Counted from the stretch's first letter, positions 52,284 to 63,088 are shown. The stretch is 64,000 nt of DNA from Paraburkholderia sp. NMBU_R16 (GCF_013282575.1 NZ_JAAAYE010000008.1:1-64000), one strand, 5' to 3'. Made by a program: numbers and translations. The notes: generated by a model from the sequence alone, not told the origin.

Positions 52284-53897
52284 ATGGCGATCAAGAGCGT
52301 CGTGCTCGAAGTCAAGGAAATCACGCTGGCCATCGAGCTGATCGAACTGGGCGCGCGGTTGCAGTTGCTGGAAGCGGAGACGAGCTTGTCGCGCGACCGG
52401 CTGATCAAGCTCTATAAGGAGCTGAAAGGCGTTTCGCCGCCCAAGGGGATGTTGCCGTTCTCGACGGACTGGTTCATGACCTGGCAGCCGAACGTCCATT
52501 CGTCGCTGTTCTTCAACACTTACCGTTTCATAACCGCGCACGGCAACTGCGAGACGATCCAATCGCTCGTCAAAAGCTACCGGCTGTACCTCGAACATGT
52601 GTCGCTGCACGGAGACGAGCCGCTTCTGAGCCTCACCCGGGCCTGGACGCTCGTGCGGTTTTTCGACTCGGGCATGCTTCAGATGACGGCCTGCGTACGT
52701 TGCAGCGGACATTTCGTCGCCCACGCGCACGACCCGCACCAAGGTTTCGTCTGTGGGCTGTGCCAGCCGCCCTCGCGCGCCGGCAAAACCCGAAAGGCGG
52801 CCGAGCGGGCCAGTGACGGGGCTTTGCAGAGCTCGCTGCTTGAAAGCCTGAAACGCCTGCCGAACGCCTCTCAAACGCCTGTTCGTGCCCTGCCACCGGC
52901 GCAAACGGGGCGGCAACCCTCCCTCTGCGGGTTTGCACGACACGTAACCGTTTGCTCTCGTCCTCAAAGTTTCGATTTGGCTGCCGTAAACCTGACTAAC
53001 GGCGGTCTGTCCGCCGACCACTATGAGGACCCGGCAGTGCTGATTTTCGTTGGAACACTCGTGACCGTGCTGTCCGTTTTCGGCGGCTACGCGTTGGCGG
53101 GCGGCCATCTGGGCGCGCTCGTGCAGCCTGTCGAGATCCTGATGATCGCCGGCGCGGGCTTGGGCGCGTTCATCCTGGGCAACGGACTGAAGACGATCAA
53201 GGCGACTTTCCGGCTTTTGCCGACGCTCTTCAAAGGCTCGAAGTATACGAAAGAGGTCTACATGGAGCTGATGGCCCTGCTTTACGTTTTGCTTGCAAAG
53301 GCACGTAAGGAAGGGACGCTGACGCTCGAGGCCGATATCGACGATCCGGAAAAAAGCCCGATCTTTACCCAATACCCGCGGATTCTCGCCGACAAGCACA
53401 TCGTCGAATTCCTGACGGACTATCTGCGGCTCATGGTCGGCGGCAACATGAACGCCTTCGAGATCGAAAGCCTCATGGACGAGGAGATCGAGACGCACCA
53501 TGCCGAGGGCGAAGGTCCCGCGCACGCGCTCATGCGTGTCGGCGATGCGATGCCGGCTTTCGGCATCGTCGCGGCCGTGATGGGCGTCGTTCATACGATG
53601 GCCTCGGCCGACCAGCCGCCCGCGGTGCTCGGCGCGATGATCGCGAAGGCCCTCGTGGGCACGTTCCTCGGTATTTTGCTTTCGTACGGACTGATCGGTC
53701 CGCTTTCGAGCCTCGCCGAACAGCGCGTGGCCGAGTCCACCAAGATGTTCCAGTGCATCAAGGTCACGATTCTCGCGAGCCTGAACGGCTACGCACCGGC
53801 GATTGCCGTCGAATTCGGCCGCAAGGTGTTGTTCTCGACCGAGCGTCCGTCGTTCACGGAACTCGAGGAACACGTGCGCCGCGTGAAGGCGAAGTGA
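52284..53897 (+). CDS. flhC: FlhC open reading frame continuing in frame into MotA (537 codons)
   Basis: Residues 1-175 are normal FlhC: KEITLAIELIELGARLQLLEAET, then the zinc ligands Cys137, Cys140, Cys157, Cys160 (ACVRC, FVCGLC). FlhC is normally 180-190 residues, but no stop occurs here: the frame continues through about 75 codons of atypical sequence and enters MotA at codon 252. The 75-codon stretch contains a sigma-28-like promoter and a ribosome binding site, so it looks like intergenic DNA. In the +2 frame a TGA occurs at 52814-52816, so a single indel could restore a normal FlhC end. Either a genuine fusion or a frameshift/sequence error; FlhC itself should still fold. Confidence 0.85.
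   Translation: MAIKSVVLEVKEITLAIELIELGARLQLLEAETSLSRDRLIKLYKELKGVSPPKGMLPFSTDWFMTWQPNVHSSLFFNTYRFITAHGNCETIQSLVKSYRLYLEHVSLHGDEPLLSLTRAWTLVRFFDSGMLQMTACVRCSGHFVAHAHDPHQGFVCGLCQPPSRAGKTRKAAERASDGALQSSLLESLKRLPNASQTPVRALPPAQTGRQPSLCGFARHVTVCSRPQSFDLAAVNLTNGGLSADHYEDPAVLIFVGTLVTVLSVFGGYALAGGHLGALVQPVEILMIAGAGLGAFILGNGLKTIKATFRLLPTLFKGSKYTKEVYMELMALLYVLLAKARKEGTLTLEADIDDPEKSPIFTQYPRILADKHIVEFLTDYLRLMVGGNMNAFEIESLMDEEIETHHAEGEGPAHALMRVGDAMPAFGIVAAVMGVVHTMASADQPPAVLGAMIAKALVGTFLGILLSYGLIGPLSSLAEQRVAESTKMFQCIKVTILASLNGYAPAIAVEFGRKVLFSTERPSFTELEEHVRRVKAK
52965..52990 (+). promoter_or_regulatory. Sigma-28-like promoter upstream of the second motA
   Basis: CAAAGTTT (52965-52972), 10 bp, GCCGTAAA (52983-52990), close to TAAAGTTT-N11-GCCGATAA. 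It lies 47 bp before the motA GTG, inside the frame that joins flhC and motA. Confidence 0.6.
53037..53897 (+). CDS. motA: Flagellar motor stator protein MotA (second copy)
   Basis: 286 residues from a GTG at 53037 with GAGGA 7 bp upstream, giving the usual start VLIFVGTLVTVLSVFGGYALAGGHL. It has four membrane helices and the conserved ARKEGTLTLEAD loop and DAMPAFGIVAAVMGVVHTM. About half identical by eye to the first MotA. The same stop codon also terminates the flhC frame. It begins the chain motA-motB-cheY-cheA and is the stator of the main flagellar operon. Confidence 0.9.
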   Translation: MLIFVGTLVTVLSVFGGYALAGGHLGALVQPVEILMIAGAGLGAFILGNGLKTIKATFRLLPTLFKGSKYTKEVYMELMALLYVLLAKARKEGTLTLEADIDDPEKSPIFTQYPRILADKHIVEFLTDYLRLMVGGNMNAFEIESLMDEEIETHHAEGEGPAHALMRVGDAMPAFGIVAAVMGVVHTMASADQPPAVLGAMIAKALVGTFLGILLSYGLIGPLSSLAEQRVAESTKMFQCIKVTILASLNGYAPAIAVEFGRKVLFSTERPSFTELEEHVRRVKAK

Positions 53898-53925
53898 ACG
53901 GGCCGGATGAAGCGAGGATGACGCA

Positions 53926-54924
53926 ATGAGCAAGCCGAAGGACAAGGCAATCGTCGTCAAGCGCGTGGCGCCCGCAAAGAAGGGGCACCACGGCGGCGCG
54001 TGGAAGCTCGCCTATGCGGACTTCATGACCGCGATGATGGCTTTCTTCCTGCTGATGTGGCTGCTGAGCGCGGTGACGCCCGTCCAATTGAAGGGCATTG
54101 CCGAGTATTTCAGCCAGCCGCTGAAGGCGGCGCTGTTCGGCGGCGATCGCAGTGCCGACGCTTCGAGCATCCTGAAGGGCGGCGGCCGCGATATTTCGAC
54201 GGATATGGCGGGCGTCACGCGGCAGACCGACGGCGCCAGCCAGAAGGGCGCGCACACGGCCAAGGCCGCCGAGGACGCGCTCGATGCGCTATCCGGCGCG
54301 CTGGAGCGACGCGAGCAGGCCCGCTTGCACGACCTGCAGGTCAAGCTGATGGCGGCCATCGAGGCGAACCCGGTGCTGCGGCAGTTCCGACAGCAGATCC
54401 GTATCGATTCGACGCTGCAGGGCTTGCGCATCGAGATCGTCGATACGCAAAAGCGGCCGATGTTCGCGACGGCGAGCGATGACGTCGAGCCGTACATGCG
54501 CGACATCCTGCGTGCGATCGGCAAGACGCTGAACGACGTGCCCAATCGGATCGTCGTGCAGGGACATACCGACGCGGTGCCGTACGCGGGCAACGGCACG
54601 GGCTATAGCAACTGGGAGTTGTCGGCGGACCGCGCGAACGCATCGCGCCGCGAGCTGATCGCGGGCGGCATGGACGAGGGCAAGGTGTTGCGCGTGCTCG
54701 GCCTTGCTTCGACGCAAAACCTCGACAAGGCCGATCCGTTGAATCCGGAGAATCGCCGCATCAGCATCATCGTGCTCAACCGGAAATCGGAGGAGGCGAT
54801 GACGCGTGACGATTCGACATCGACGACGTTGTCGAACGACGCCGCGGGCGCGAACCCGCTCGCGGACAAAATTGCGCCGGGGCCGGCCATTGCGCCGGCG
54901 GCCGGCTCGGGCAGCAAGCAATGA
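53926..54924 (+). CDS. motB: Flagellar motor stator protein MotB (second copy)
   Basis: 332 residues: basic start, membrane helix with proton-binding Asp32 in AYADFMTAMMAFFLLMWLL, then the periplasmic OmpA-like domain (IVVQGHTDAVPYAGNGTGYSNWELSADRANASRREL). Ribosome site GAGG. Tail is longer and Ala/Gly-rich than in the first copy. Partner of the motA directly upstream. Confidence 0.93.
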   Translation: MSKPKDKAIVVKRVAPAKKGHHGGAWKLAYADFMTAMMAFFLLMWLLSAVTPVQLKGIAEYFSQPLKAALFGGDRSADASSILKGGGRDISTDMAGVTRQTDGASQKGAHTAKAAEDALDALSGALERREQARLHDLQVKLMAAIEANPVLRQFRQQIRIDSTLQGLRIEIVDTQKRPMFATASDDVEPYMRDILRAIGKTLNDVPNRIVVQGHTDAVPYAGNGTGYSNWELSADRANASRRELIAGGMDEGKVLRVLGLASTQNLDKADPLNPENRRISIIVLNRKSEEAMTRDDSTSTTLSNDAAGANPLADKIAPGPAIAPAAGSGSKQ

Positions 54925-54987
54925 ACGCGGCAGGCGCACGATTCGCCGATGCGGTTCGGCGCGGTGACGAAGGGCAATGAGGCATTC

Positions 54988-55353
54988 ATGATCAAGGACA
55001 TTCTGGCGATCGACGATTCGGCCGCGATGCGCGAAATTCTCGCCGCGACGCTGCGGGCGGCGGGCTATCGCGTCACGGTCGCGTCCGATGGCGACGAAGG
55101 ACTCGCGAGCGCGCTCGCGCAGCCGTTCGATCTCGTCTTGACGGATCAGTACATGCCCAAGCGCAGCGGTCTCGACGTCATCGCGGCGCTGCGTCTGGAA
55201 CCGAGCTACGAGGCGACGCCGATCTTCGTGTTGACGACGGAGGATGGCGATGCGTTCAAGGATGCGGCGCGGGCGGCGGGTGCGACGGGTTGGATTGCCA
55301 AGCCGCTCGATCTCGACACGCTGACCGACTTGATCGCGGCGCTGCACGCGTGA
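54988..55353 (+). CDS. cheY: CheY-like response regulator (cheA-proximal)
   Basis: 121 residues, a single receiver domain: acidic pair DD (residues 9-10), phospho-acceptor Asp53 in LVLTDQYMP, Thr in FVLTTEDGD, Lys in WIAKPLD. It lacks the VTAES switch sequence of canonical CheY, so it may be an auxiliary or phosphate-sink regulator rather than the motor-binding one, which is at 63140. Lies between motB and cheA. The start is the ATG at 54988, preceded by GAGG. Confidence 0.88.
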   Translation: MIKDILAIDDSAAMREILAATLRAAGYRVTVASDGDEGLASALAQPFDLVLTDQYMPKRSGLDVIAALRLEPSYEATPIFVLTTEDGDAFKDAARAAGATGWIAKPLDLDTLTDLIAALHA

Positions 55354-55433
55354 CGCGAGCGGCGGATAGGGCACGAACGGATATAGGCGTAGCTCGCGGG
55401 CAAGCAGGCACAGATTCTTTGCGGTGACTCAGC

Positions 55434-57662
55434 ATGACACTCGACATCACACAGTTTTATCAGACGTTCTTCGACGAGGCCGACGAGCTGCTCGCACAGA
55501 TGGAGCAGCTGCTTTTGAACCTCGACGTCGGCACGCCGGACCCAGAGGATCTGGCGGCTATCTTCCGCGCGGCCCATTCGATCAAAGGCGGCGCGGCGAC
55601 GTTCGGGTTCACCGCGCTCACCGAAACGACGCACATTCTCGAATCGCTGCTCGATCGCGCACGCAACAATGAATTGACGTTGCGCAAGGACATGATCGAT
55701 ACGTTCCTCGAGACGAAGGACGTGCTAGCCGATCAGCTTGCGGCCTACCGCGCCAGCGAGGAGCCCGACGCGGCGGCCGCGGCAACGATCTGCGCGAAGC
55801 TCGAGCGCTTGAAAGGCGGCGATGCGCCAGCACCGTCCGAGGCGGCGCCTGCTGCTGCCGCCGAGCCGGCGGCAACCCCGGTCGTCGAAGCGAGCGCCAA
55901 CGTGAACGCGAATGCGGACGGTGCCCCCGAGCATGTCGTCTCGCAAGCCGTCGAAGCGACGCATGGCGGCGCGGCCGGTACCGCGGACGCCGCAACCGAT
56001 GCAGGACCTCACCTGAAAATTACGCTACGGGGGGTGGGGGAGAAGGACCAGGGGCTGCTGACCGAAGAGTTGGGTAACCTGGGCAACATCGTCGGGCGGG
56101 TGAAGACGGACAACGATCTCGTTGTCTATCTTCAAACGGATGTGCCGTCCGATGACATCACGGCCGTGTGCTGCTTCGTCATCGACGAAAGCCAGATCAC
56201 GATCGCGCGTGGGACGGCGCCGGACGAGGGTACGCAAGCCAGTACTCCCGCGCCGGCGGACGTCGCAGTGCAGGTTCCGCGGGCGAGCGCGCCCGCGGTG
56301 TCTGCGCCCGCCGCTGCGGCGCAGCCCGCGGGCGAGCCGAAAGCGGAACCGAAGGACGAATCGCCGACTCCGACCGCGAATGTGCCGGCACCGGCCGCCG
56401 CCGCGTCGAATGCCGCGGCATCGAACGCCGCGGAAGAAAAGAAAGCGCGTCCGGCCGCCGCCGCGGCAGCGGGCGAGGGCAGTTCGATCCGCGTCGGCGT
56501 GGAGAAGGTCGATCAGTTGATCAATCTCGTCGGCGAGTTGGTCATCACGCAGGCGATGTTGGCGGAGACGACGAGCACGTTCGATCCGGCGCTGCACGAC
56601 CGGCTCTTCAACGGCATGGCGCAGCTCGAGCGCAACGCGCGCGATCTGCAAGAGGCCGTGATGTCGATCCGCATGATGCCGATGGACTACGTTTTCTCGC
56701 GCTTCCCGCGTCTCGTGCGCGACCTGGCGGCGAAGCTCGGCAAGGAAGTCGAGCTCGTCACGTTCGGCCAAGCCACCGAGCTCGACAAGAGCCTCATCGA
56801 ACGCATCATCGATCCGCTGACGCACCTCGTGCGCAACAGCCTCGATCACGGCATCGAAACCGTCGAAGCGCGGCGCGCGGCGGGCAAGGACGGCACGGGC
56901 CAACTGATTCTCTCGGCGGCGCACCACGGCGGCAACATCGTCATCGAGGTGAGCGACGACGGCGCGGGATTGCGTCGCGACAAGATTCTCGCCAAGGCGA
57001 TGAAGCAGGGCATGCAGGTCAGCGAATCGATGACCGACGAAGAGGTCTGGAACCTGATCTTCATGCCGGGCTTTTCGACGGCGGAACAGGTGACCGACGT
57101 ATCGGGCCGCGGCGTCGGCATGGACGTCGTCAAACGCAACATTCAGGCGATGGGCGGCCATGTCGAGATCACCTCGCATGCGGGCAAGGGCACGACCACG
57201 CGCATCGTCCTGCCGCTGACGCTGGCGATTCTCGACGGGATGTCCGTGAAGGTCGGCAGCGAAATCTTCATCCTGCCGCTGAACTTCGTCATGGAGTCGC
57301 TGCAACCGAGAGCCGAGGACATTTACACGGTCGCCAACGGCGAGCGTGTCGTGCGCGTGCGCGGCGAATATTTGCCGCTCGTCGCGCTGCACGAAGTGTT
57401 CTCCGTGGAAGGCGCGCGTACCGAACCGACGCAGGGCATCGTCACGATCATGCAGACAGAAGGCCGCCGCTTTGCGATGTTGATCGACGAGCTCGTCGGC
57501 CAGCAGCAGGTGGTCGTGAAGAATCTCGAGACCAATTACCGCAAAGTGCGCGGGATCTCGGCGGCAACGATTCTCGGCGACGGCAGCGTCGCACTGATCG
57601 TCGACGTGGCAGCACTGAACCGTGAGTCCCGTGCCTCGCACGGTGCTCTGAACTTTTCGTAA
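55434..57662 (+). CDS. cheA: Chemotaxis histidine kinase CheA
   Basis: 742 residues. P1 Hpt domain with phosphorylatable His48 ([14 protein letters not shown]), a P2-like middle segment, long Ala/Pro linkers, P3 dimerisation, P4 ATPase with N box [12 protein letters not shown]1 [11 protein letters not shown] and G2 GRGVGMDVV, and P5 CheW-like C-terminus. It autophosphorylates under MCP control and passes phosphate to CheY and CheB. Confidence 0.96.
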   Translation: MTLDITQFYQTFFDEADELLAQMEQLLLNLDVGTPDPEDLAAIFRAAHSIKGGAATFGFTALTETTHILESLLDRARNNELTLRKDMIDTFLETKDVLADQLAAYRASEEPDAAAAATICAKLERLKGGDAPAPSEAAPAAAAEPAATPVVEASANVNANADGAPEHVVSQAVEATHGGAAGTADAATDAGPHLKITLRGVGEKDQGLLTEELGNLGNIVGRVKTDNDLVVYLQTDVPSDDITAVCCFVIDESQITIARGTAPDEGTQASTPAPADVAVQVPRASAPAVSAPAAAAQPAGEPKAEPKDESPTPTANVPAPAAAASNAAASNAAEEKKARPAAAAAAGEGSSIRVGVEKVDQLINLVGELVITQAMLAETTSTFDPALHDRLFNGMAQLERNARDLQEAVMSIRMMPMDYVFSRFPRLVRDLAAKLGKEVELVTFGQATELDKSLIERIIDPLTHLVRNSLDHGIETVEARRAAGKDGTGQLILSAAHHGGNIVIEVSDDGAGLRRDKILAKAMKQGMQVSESMTDEEVWNLIFMPGFSTAEQVTDVSGRGVGMDVVKRNIQAMGGHVEITSHAGKGTTTRIVLPLTLAILDGMSVKVGSEIFILPLNFVMESLQPRAEDIYTVANGERVVRVRGEYLPLVALHEVFSVEGARTEPTQGIVTIMQTEGRRFAMLIDELVGQQQVVVKNLETNYRKVRGISAATILGDGSVALIVDVAALNRESRASHGALNFS

Positions 57663-57685
57663 TACCCAACCGTTTGGGGGCTAAC

Positions 57686-58219
57686 GTGGCAGAAGGCCAA
57701 ACCACTCATTCGAACACTGCGCTCGTCGCAGGCGGGCGCCGCGATGCGCAGCAAGCCGATGCGGCCGGCCAGGAGTTCCTGGTCTTCACGCTCGGCGCGG
57801 AAGAGTACGGCATCGACATCCTCAAGGTGCAGGAAATCCGCGGCTACGACAGCGTGACGCGCATCGCGAATGCGCCCGAGTTCATCAAGGGCGTGGTCAA
57901 TCTGCGCGGCATCATCGTGCCGATCGTCGACATGCGCATCAAGTTTCATCTCGGCCGCGTGGAGTACGACCACCAGACCGTCGTCATCATCCTGAACGTC
58001 GCGCATCGCGTCGTCGGCATGGTGGTGGACGGCGTGTCCGACGTGTTGACGCTCACGCCCGATCAGATCATGCCCGCGCCCGAATTCGGCGCGACGCTGA
58101 CGGCCGAGTATCTGACGGGCCTCGGCACCGTCGACGGCCGGATGCTGATCTTGATGGACATCGAGAAGTTGATGGTCAGCAAGGAAATGGCGCTGATCGA
58201 GTCTTTCTCGGGGCAGTAA
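57686..58219 (+). CDS. cheW: Chemotaxis coupling protein CheW
   Basis: About 177 residues from a GTG with GGGGG upstream. The CheW fold is clear: [25 protein letters not shown] and [13 protein letters not shown], then [26 protein letters not shown]. It bridges CheA to the receptors at the membrane. 24 bp after cheA. Confidence 0.95.
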   Translation: MAEGQTTHSNTALVAGGRRDAQQADAAGQEFLVFTLGAEEYGIDILKVQEIRGYDSVTRIANAPEFIKGVVNLRGIIVPIVDMRIKFHLGRVEYDHQTVVIILNVAHRVVGMVVDGVSDVLTLTPDQIMPAPEFGATLTAEYLTGLGTVDGRMLILMDIEKLMVSKEMALIESFSGQ

Positions 58220-58302
58220 TTCGGACGAGCGGTGCGATGCGGACGCCGGCGTGCGATGCCGGCGCGTCGTGCTGCGCGCGGTCCAGAACGGAGATTTGAA
58301 AG

Positions 58303-60243
58303 ATGCTGCAGAACTGGTCGATTCGCACCACGCTCACGGCCATGGGGGCCGTGTTCGTCGCGCTGACGCTGGCGGTCGGCGCGCTGGGGCTCACGGCGCT
58401 GTCGAGCGCCGGCCGGGTCGTGGATACGCTCGCGGGCGATGATTTACCGGCGATTCACGCGCTCGACGACACGGGCTCGTACTTGCTACGCACGCGCATT
58501 TCGCTCGATCGCTATCGCGCGCTGACCGAGTCGAACAATCTCGACGAGGCGAAGAAGGTGCTCGATCGTTCGCAGGTCCTGCTCAACAAGGCGAACGAAG
58601 CCTGGCAGGCCTTCCAGAGCGAGCCGAAGCAAGGCGTCGATGCCGCACTCGTCACCGAGATCGCCGCACGCTACGCGACGCTGTTGCATGACGGTGTCGA
58701 GCCCGAATTCGCGGCCGTTCGCGCGGGCGACATGGCGGGCTACCACGCGCTCGCCGACACGAAGATCAGCCCGATGTTCGTCGCGTTCGGCGATGCGGCC
58801 GATCGCATGCTGAAAGCGTTGCGGGATCGCGCCGAAGAGCAGCGCGTGCAGTCGGCGTCGAATATTTCGATGATGAACGCGCTGATCGTCGGGGCGCTCG
58901 TGCTCTCCGTCGTGCTGATGGTGGTCATCCGCTTCGTGCTGCGCGGTCTGATCGTCCAGCCGATCGACGATGCCATCTCGCACTTCGGCCGTATTGCCGA
59001 CGGCGACCTCACGTGCACGATCGAAGCGAAGGGGAGAAACGAAATCGGCCGGCTCTTCGATGGCGTGCGGCAGATGCAGGACAGCATGGTGACGATGGTC
59101 AAGGCGATTCACGGCGGCACCGAATCGATCGATGTCGGTGCGCGCGAAATCGCGATGGGCAATACCGATCTGTCGCAGCGCACGGAAGAGCAGGCGTCGT
59201 CGCTGCAGCAAACGGCGTCCAGCATGGAGCAGTTGACGGGCACCGTGCGCCAGAACACCGAGAACGCGCGCCAGGCGAGCCAGCTCGCGGTCAATGCGTC
59301 GGATATCGCGATGCGCGGCGGCGAAGTCGTGAGCGAGGTCGTGACGACGATGCAAGACATCGCGACGAGCTCGAACAAGGTCGTCGACATCATCGGTGTC
59401 ATCGAAGGCATCGCATTCCAGACCAACATCCTCGCGCTGAACGCTGCGGTGGAAGCAGCCCGTGCCGGCGAGCAGGGACGCGGCTTCGCCGTGGTGGCGG
59501 GCGAAGTGCGCAGCCTCGCGCAGCGCAGCGCGGCCGCAGCCAAGGAAATCAAGGCGTTGATCGGCGATTCGGCCGACAAGGTGGCGAGCGGCTCTGAACT
59601 GGTGGGCCGTGCCGGCACGACGATGGACGAGATCGTGCAGGCGGTGCGCCGCGTGACCGACATCATGGGTGAAATCAGTGCCGCGTCGGAAGAGCAATCG
59701 ACCGGTATCGAAGGCGTCAACCGCGCGCTGGCTCAGATGGACGATGTGACGCAGCAAAACGCGGCGCTCGTCGAAGAGGCCGCGGCCGCGGCCGCATCGC
59801 TCGAAGAGCAGACGCGGCAACTGAAGACGGTGGTTGGGCGTTGGCAGGTCCAGGGCTCTCATGTGTCGGTTGCCGCGGCGAAGCCGGCGGCCGTTGCGGC
59901 GAGCAAACCGGCCAGCAAACCGGCCAGCAAACCGGCCAGCGCGCCGGTGGCCCGGTCGATGGATCGATCGATCACGAAGCCGGTCGCCAAGGCCCCCGCC
60001 GCGTCGACTCCGAAGGCCGTTCGCGCTGCTGCGCCGGTGGCACATGAAGCTGCCGCGCCGAGCCGGACCGCCGCAACGGGCGAGAAGCGCGCCGCCGCAC
60101 CGGCCGTTGCCGCGGCGACGAAGGCAAACGTTGCACCGAAGGCAAGCGCGGCGCCGGCCATCAAACCTGCGCCGCTCGTCAAGCCGGCGCCGGCCGTGAC
60201 GGCTGCGTCGGGCAAGTCGGACGACGACTGGGAAACGTTCTAA
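58303..60243 (+). CDS. Methyl-accepting chemotaxis protein with DWETF tail
   Basis: 646 residues: membrane helix 1 (about 9-32), periplasmic four-helix-type sensor (33-190), membrane helix 2 (about 191-213), HAMP, then the signalling helical hairpin with the highly conserved tip [33 protein letters not shown]. After the methylation helix comes a long Ala/Pro/Lys linker with a 12-bp coding tandem repeat (59901-59940, ASKP units) and the final DWETF pentapeptide, the tether that recruits CheR and CheB. Ligand unknown; a Tar/Tsr-type receptor. Confidence 0.95.
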   Translation: MLQNWSIRTTLTAMGAVFVALTLAVGALGLTALSSAGRVVDTLAGDDLPAIHALDDTGSYLLRTRISLDRYRALTESNNLDEAKKVLDRSQVLLNKANEAWQAFQSEPKQGVDAALVTEIAARYATLLHDGVEPEFAAVRAGDMAGYHALADTKISPMFVAFGDAADRMLKALRDRAEEQRVQSASNISMMNALIVGALVLSVVLMVVIRFVLRGLIVQPIDDAISHFGRIADGDLTCTIEAKGRNEIGRLFDGVRQMQDSMVTMVKAIHGGTESIDVGAREIAMGNTDLSQRTEEQASSLQQTASSMEQLTGTVRQNTENARQASQLAVNASDIAMRGGEVVSEVVTTMQDIATSSNKVVDIIGVIEGIAFQTNILALNAAVEAARAGEQGRGFAVVAGEVRSLAQRSAAAAKEIKALIGDSADKVASGSELVGRAGTTMDEIVQAVRRVTDIMGEISAASEEQSTGIEGVNRALAQMDDVTQQNAALVEEAAAAAASLEEQTRQLKTVVGRWQVQGSHVSVAAAKPAAVAASKPASKPASKPASAPVARSMDRSITKPVAKAPAASTPKAVRAAAPVAHEAAAPSRTAATGEKRAAAPAVAAATKANVAPKASAAPAIKPAPLVKPAPAVTAASGKSDDDWETF

Positions 60244-60294
60244 CACCGTCGCGCGGCAACGCGCGACGGGTAGTGCAGGTAACCGAGCAACATC

Positions 60295-61257
60295 ATGACA
60301 GCGCGCGCACCCCAACGGCCCGAGCGGGCCGAGCCAGCCGGCACAGGTCCGGCCGAGCGTACCGCGTTCGCCGATCGCGATTTCGAATTCACGTCGGCGG
60401 ATTTCGCACGCATTCGCGAGCTGATCCACCGGCGCGCGGGCATTTCGTTGTCCGATCACAAGCGCGACATGGCGTACAGCCGGCTCGCGCGGCGCTTGCG
60501 AGCCCGCAACATCGAGACGTTTCGTCAATATCTCGAGTTGCTCGAGTCGGAAAACGATCCGGCCGAGTGGGAAGCGTTCACGAATGCGTTGACGACGAAT
60601 CTGACGGCATTTTTTCGTGAATCGCATCACTTCCCGATCCTGGCCGAGTTCGTGAAGCGCCGCCAGCAACCGGTGTCGATCTGGTGTTCTGCCGCCTCGA
60701 CGGGCGAGGAGCCGTACTCGATCGCCATGACGCTCGTGGAGGCGCTCGGCGATTCGGCCGCGCGCCAGGCGACGATTCTCGCCACCGATCTCGATACGCA
60801 AGTCCTCGCGAAGGGCGAGGCCGGCATCTATTCGCTCGAGCAGGTCAAGCCGCTCTCGCAGGAGCGCCTGAAGCGCTTTTTTCTGAAGGGTACCGGGCCG
60901 CACGCGGGGCTCGTCAAGGTGCGCCCGGAGTTGCGCGCGATGATCCGCTTTCAGCAGCTCAATCTCACGGATGCGGATTACGGCTTGCGTACGCAGTTCG
61001 ACGCGATCTTTTGCCGCAACGTGATGATCTACTTCGACAAGCCGACGCAATCGCAGGTGCTTTCGCGTTTCGATCCGCTCATGAAGCCGGGCGGATTGCT
61101 GTTCGCGGGGCATTCGGAGAACTTCACCTACGTGACGCAGTCGTTCCGGCTGCGCGGCCAGACGGTCTATGAGCTCACGCGCGACGTGGCATCCGGCACC
61201 CGTCCCCGCGCGCCTGCTCGCACCACCGCGCGCACAGGCGAGGAGGCTGAAGCATGA
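60295..61257 (+). CDS. cheR: Chemotaxis receptor methyltransferase CheR
   Basis: 320 residues with the helical N-terminal domain ([28 protein letters not shown]), [16 protein letters not shown], and the SAM-binding [16 protein letters not shown]. The beta-subdomain binds the DWETF tail of the receptor encoded just upstream. It methylates receptor Glu residues for adaptation. Stop overlaps cheD (ATGA). Confidence 0.95.
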   Translation: MTARAPQRPERAEPAGTGPAERTAFADRDFEFTSADFARIRELIHRRAGISLSDHKRDMAYSRLARRLRARNIETFRQYLELLESENDPAEWEAFTNALTTNLTAFFRESHHFPILAEFVKRRQQPVSIWCSAASTGEEPYSIAMTLVEALGDSAARQATILATDLDTQVLAKGEAGIYSLEQVKPLSQERLKRFFLKGTGPHAGLVKVRPELRAMIRFQQLNLTDADYGLRTQFDAIFCRNVMIYFDKPTQSQVLSRFDPLMKPGGLLFAGHSENFTYVTQSFRLRGQTVYELTRDVASGTRPRAPARTTARTGEEAEA

Positions 61258-62006
61258 GCGGACTGCCCATCGCAACCAATCTGTATTTCGACAACCACTT
61301 CGGGCGGCGCGGTGTGAAGCTGCTGCCGAACGAGTTCTATACGACCGGCGAAGACATGGTGCTCGTCACTGTGCTCGGCTCGTGCGTGGCGGCCTGCATT
61401 CACGACCGCACGCTCGGCATCGGCGGCATGAATCACTTCATGTTGCCCGACGATGGCGATAACCCGGCCGCCGCGGCGTCGGACTCCATGCGCTACGGCG
61501 CGTTCGCGATGGAAGTTCTTATCAACGAATTGATCAAGATGGGCGGACGGCGCGAGCGCTTCGAGGCCAAGGTGTTCGGAGGCGCGGCCGTGCTGGCCGG
61601 GATGACGACGATCAACATCGGAGATCGCAACGCCGAGTTCGTGCGCCGCTATCTGGGGCTCGAGAACATCCGGATCGTGGCCGAGGACCTGCAGGGGCAG
61701 CATCCGCGCAAGGTCGCGTTCATGCCGGCCACGGGTCAGGCGATGGTCAAGAAATTGCGCCTGCAGCAAGAGCCGAATGTCGCCGAGCAAGAGCAGGCGT
61801 TGGCCAGGCAGGTCGCGGAAGCGCGTGCGGCGCGTCATGCGCGTGCGCGAGCGAAGGAACATGCCGAATTGTTCACATCGCCTGCCGCGGCGGGCGCAGG
61901 CAAGCCTCGCATCGAGCTTTTCGGTGCGAGGCCTGCCGCGCGCACAGAGCTTTTTGGTGCAGGCATCAGCATGAACGACAGCGCCAAGACCGTGAAGGAG
62001 GCATGA
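61254..62006 (+). CDS. cheD: Receptor glutamine deamidase CheD
   Basis: 250 residues with the catalytic Cys in [11 protein letters not shown] and His in GGMNHFMLP, and the [23 protein letters not shown] core. It deamidates receptor Gln residues. The C-terminal 75 residues form a charged, repeat-like extension ([19 protein letters not shown]), longer than in typical CheD. Overlaps cheR and cheB by four bases each. Confidence 0.94.
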   Translation: MSGLPIATNLYFDNHFGRRGVKLLPNEFYTTGEDMVLVTVLGSCVAACIHDRTLGIGGMNHFMLPDDGDNPAAAASDSMRYGAFAMEVLINELIKMGGRRERFEAKVFGGAAVLAGMTTINIGDRNAEFVRRYLGLENIRIVAEDLQGQHPRKVAFMPATGQAMVKKLRLQQEPNVAEQEQALARQVAEARAARHARARAKEHAELFTSPAAAGAGKPRIELFGARPAARTELFGAGISMNDSAKTVKEA

Positions 62007-63088
62007 TCGCTGTGCAGAAAATCAAAGTATTGTGTGTCGACGATTCGGCGCTGATCCGCAGTCTGATGACGGAGATCATCAACAGCCAGCCCGATATGGC
62101 GGTCTGTGCGACGGCACCCGATCCGCTCGTCGCGCGCGAGCTCATCAAGCAACACAATCCGGACGTCTTGACGCTCGATGTGGAAATGCCTCGCATGGAC
62201 GGGCTCGATTTCCTCGAAAAGCTCATGCGGTTGCGGCCGATGCCGGTCGTCATGGTGTCGTCGCTGACGGAGCGCGGCTCGGAGATCACGCTGCGCGCCC
62301 TCGAACTCGGGGCCGTGGATTTCGTCACGAAGCCGAAGGTCGGCATTCGCGACGGCATGCTCGAATATGCGGAGAAACTCGCCGACAAAATCCGCGCGGC
62401 TTCGCGCGCCCGCGTGCGCGCAACGCAGGCCCAGCCCGCGCATGTTGTCGCCGCGGCGCCGGCGGCGAGCCATGCGCCGATGCTCAACAACCCGCTCATC
62501 AGTAGCGAGAAACTGATCATCGTCGGCGCCTCCACGGGCGGCACCGAGGCGATTCGCGAGCTGCTCGTGCCGCTGCCGCCCGATTCGCCGGCCGTGATGA
62601 TCGCGCAGCATATGCCGCCCGGTTTCACAAAATCGTTCGCGCAACGCCTAAATGGTTTGTGCCGAATTACCGTTAAAGAGGCTGAGCACGGCGAGCGTGT
62701 GCTTCCGGGCCATGCCTATATCGCGCCCGGGCATGCACATCTGTTGCTGGCGCGCAGTGGGGCCAACTACATCGCGCACCTGTCGGACGATCCGCCCGTC
62801 AATCGGCATCGGCCGTCGGTCGATGTGCTGTTCCGCTCGGCGGCCCAGCACGCGGGCAAGAACGCCGTGGGCGTGATCTTGACTGGCATGGGGCGTGACG
62901 GTGCGGCGGGTTTGTTAGACATGAGAAATGCGGGCGCATACACTCTCGCACAGGATGAGGCGAGCTGTATCGTCTTCGGGATGCCGCGCGAGGCGATTGC
63001 GCTGGGTGCGGCCGATGAAGTCGCGCCCTTGTCGGAGATGAGCCGACGCGTGATGGCGCGCCTGGGCGATCGTGTCGGGCGCGTGTAG
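62003..63088 (+). CDS. cheB: Receptor methylesterase CheB
   Basis: 361 residues: receiver domain with Asp phospho-acceptor in [13 protein letters not shown], linker, and methylesterase domain with the catalytic Ser in [13 protein letters not shown], His in [10 protein letters not shown] and Asp in [11 protein letters not shown]. It removes methyl groups from receptors when phosphorylated by CheA. ATG overlaps the cheD stop. Confidence 0.96.
   Translation: MIAVQKIKVLCVDDSALIRSLMTEIINSQPDMAVCATAPDPLVARELIKQHNPDVLTLDVEMPRMDGLDFLEKLMRLRPMPVVMVSSLTERGSEITLRALELGAVDFVTKPKVGIRDGMLEYAEKLADKIRAASRARVRATQAQPAHVVAAAPAASHAPMLNNPLISSEKLIIVGASTGGTEAIRELLVPLPPDSPAVMIAQHMPPGFTKSFAQRLNGLCRITVKEAEHGERVLPGHAYIAPGHAHLLLARSGANYIAHLSDDPPVNRHRPSVDVLFRSAAQHAGKNAVGVILTGMGRDGAAGLLDMRNAGAYTLAQDEASCIVFGMPREAIALGAADEVAPLSEMSRRVMARLGDRVGRV

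Noticed and set aside
58486-61275. A 929-codon open frame on the minus strand opposite mcp and cheR
   Set aside because: It mirrors the coding strand's codon bias in GC-rich DNA, is very Arg/His-rich, and has no recognisable domain; the plus-strand genes are unmistakable.
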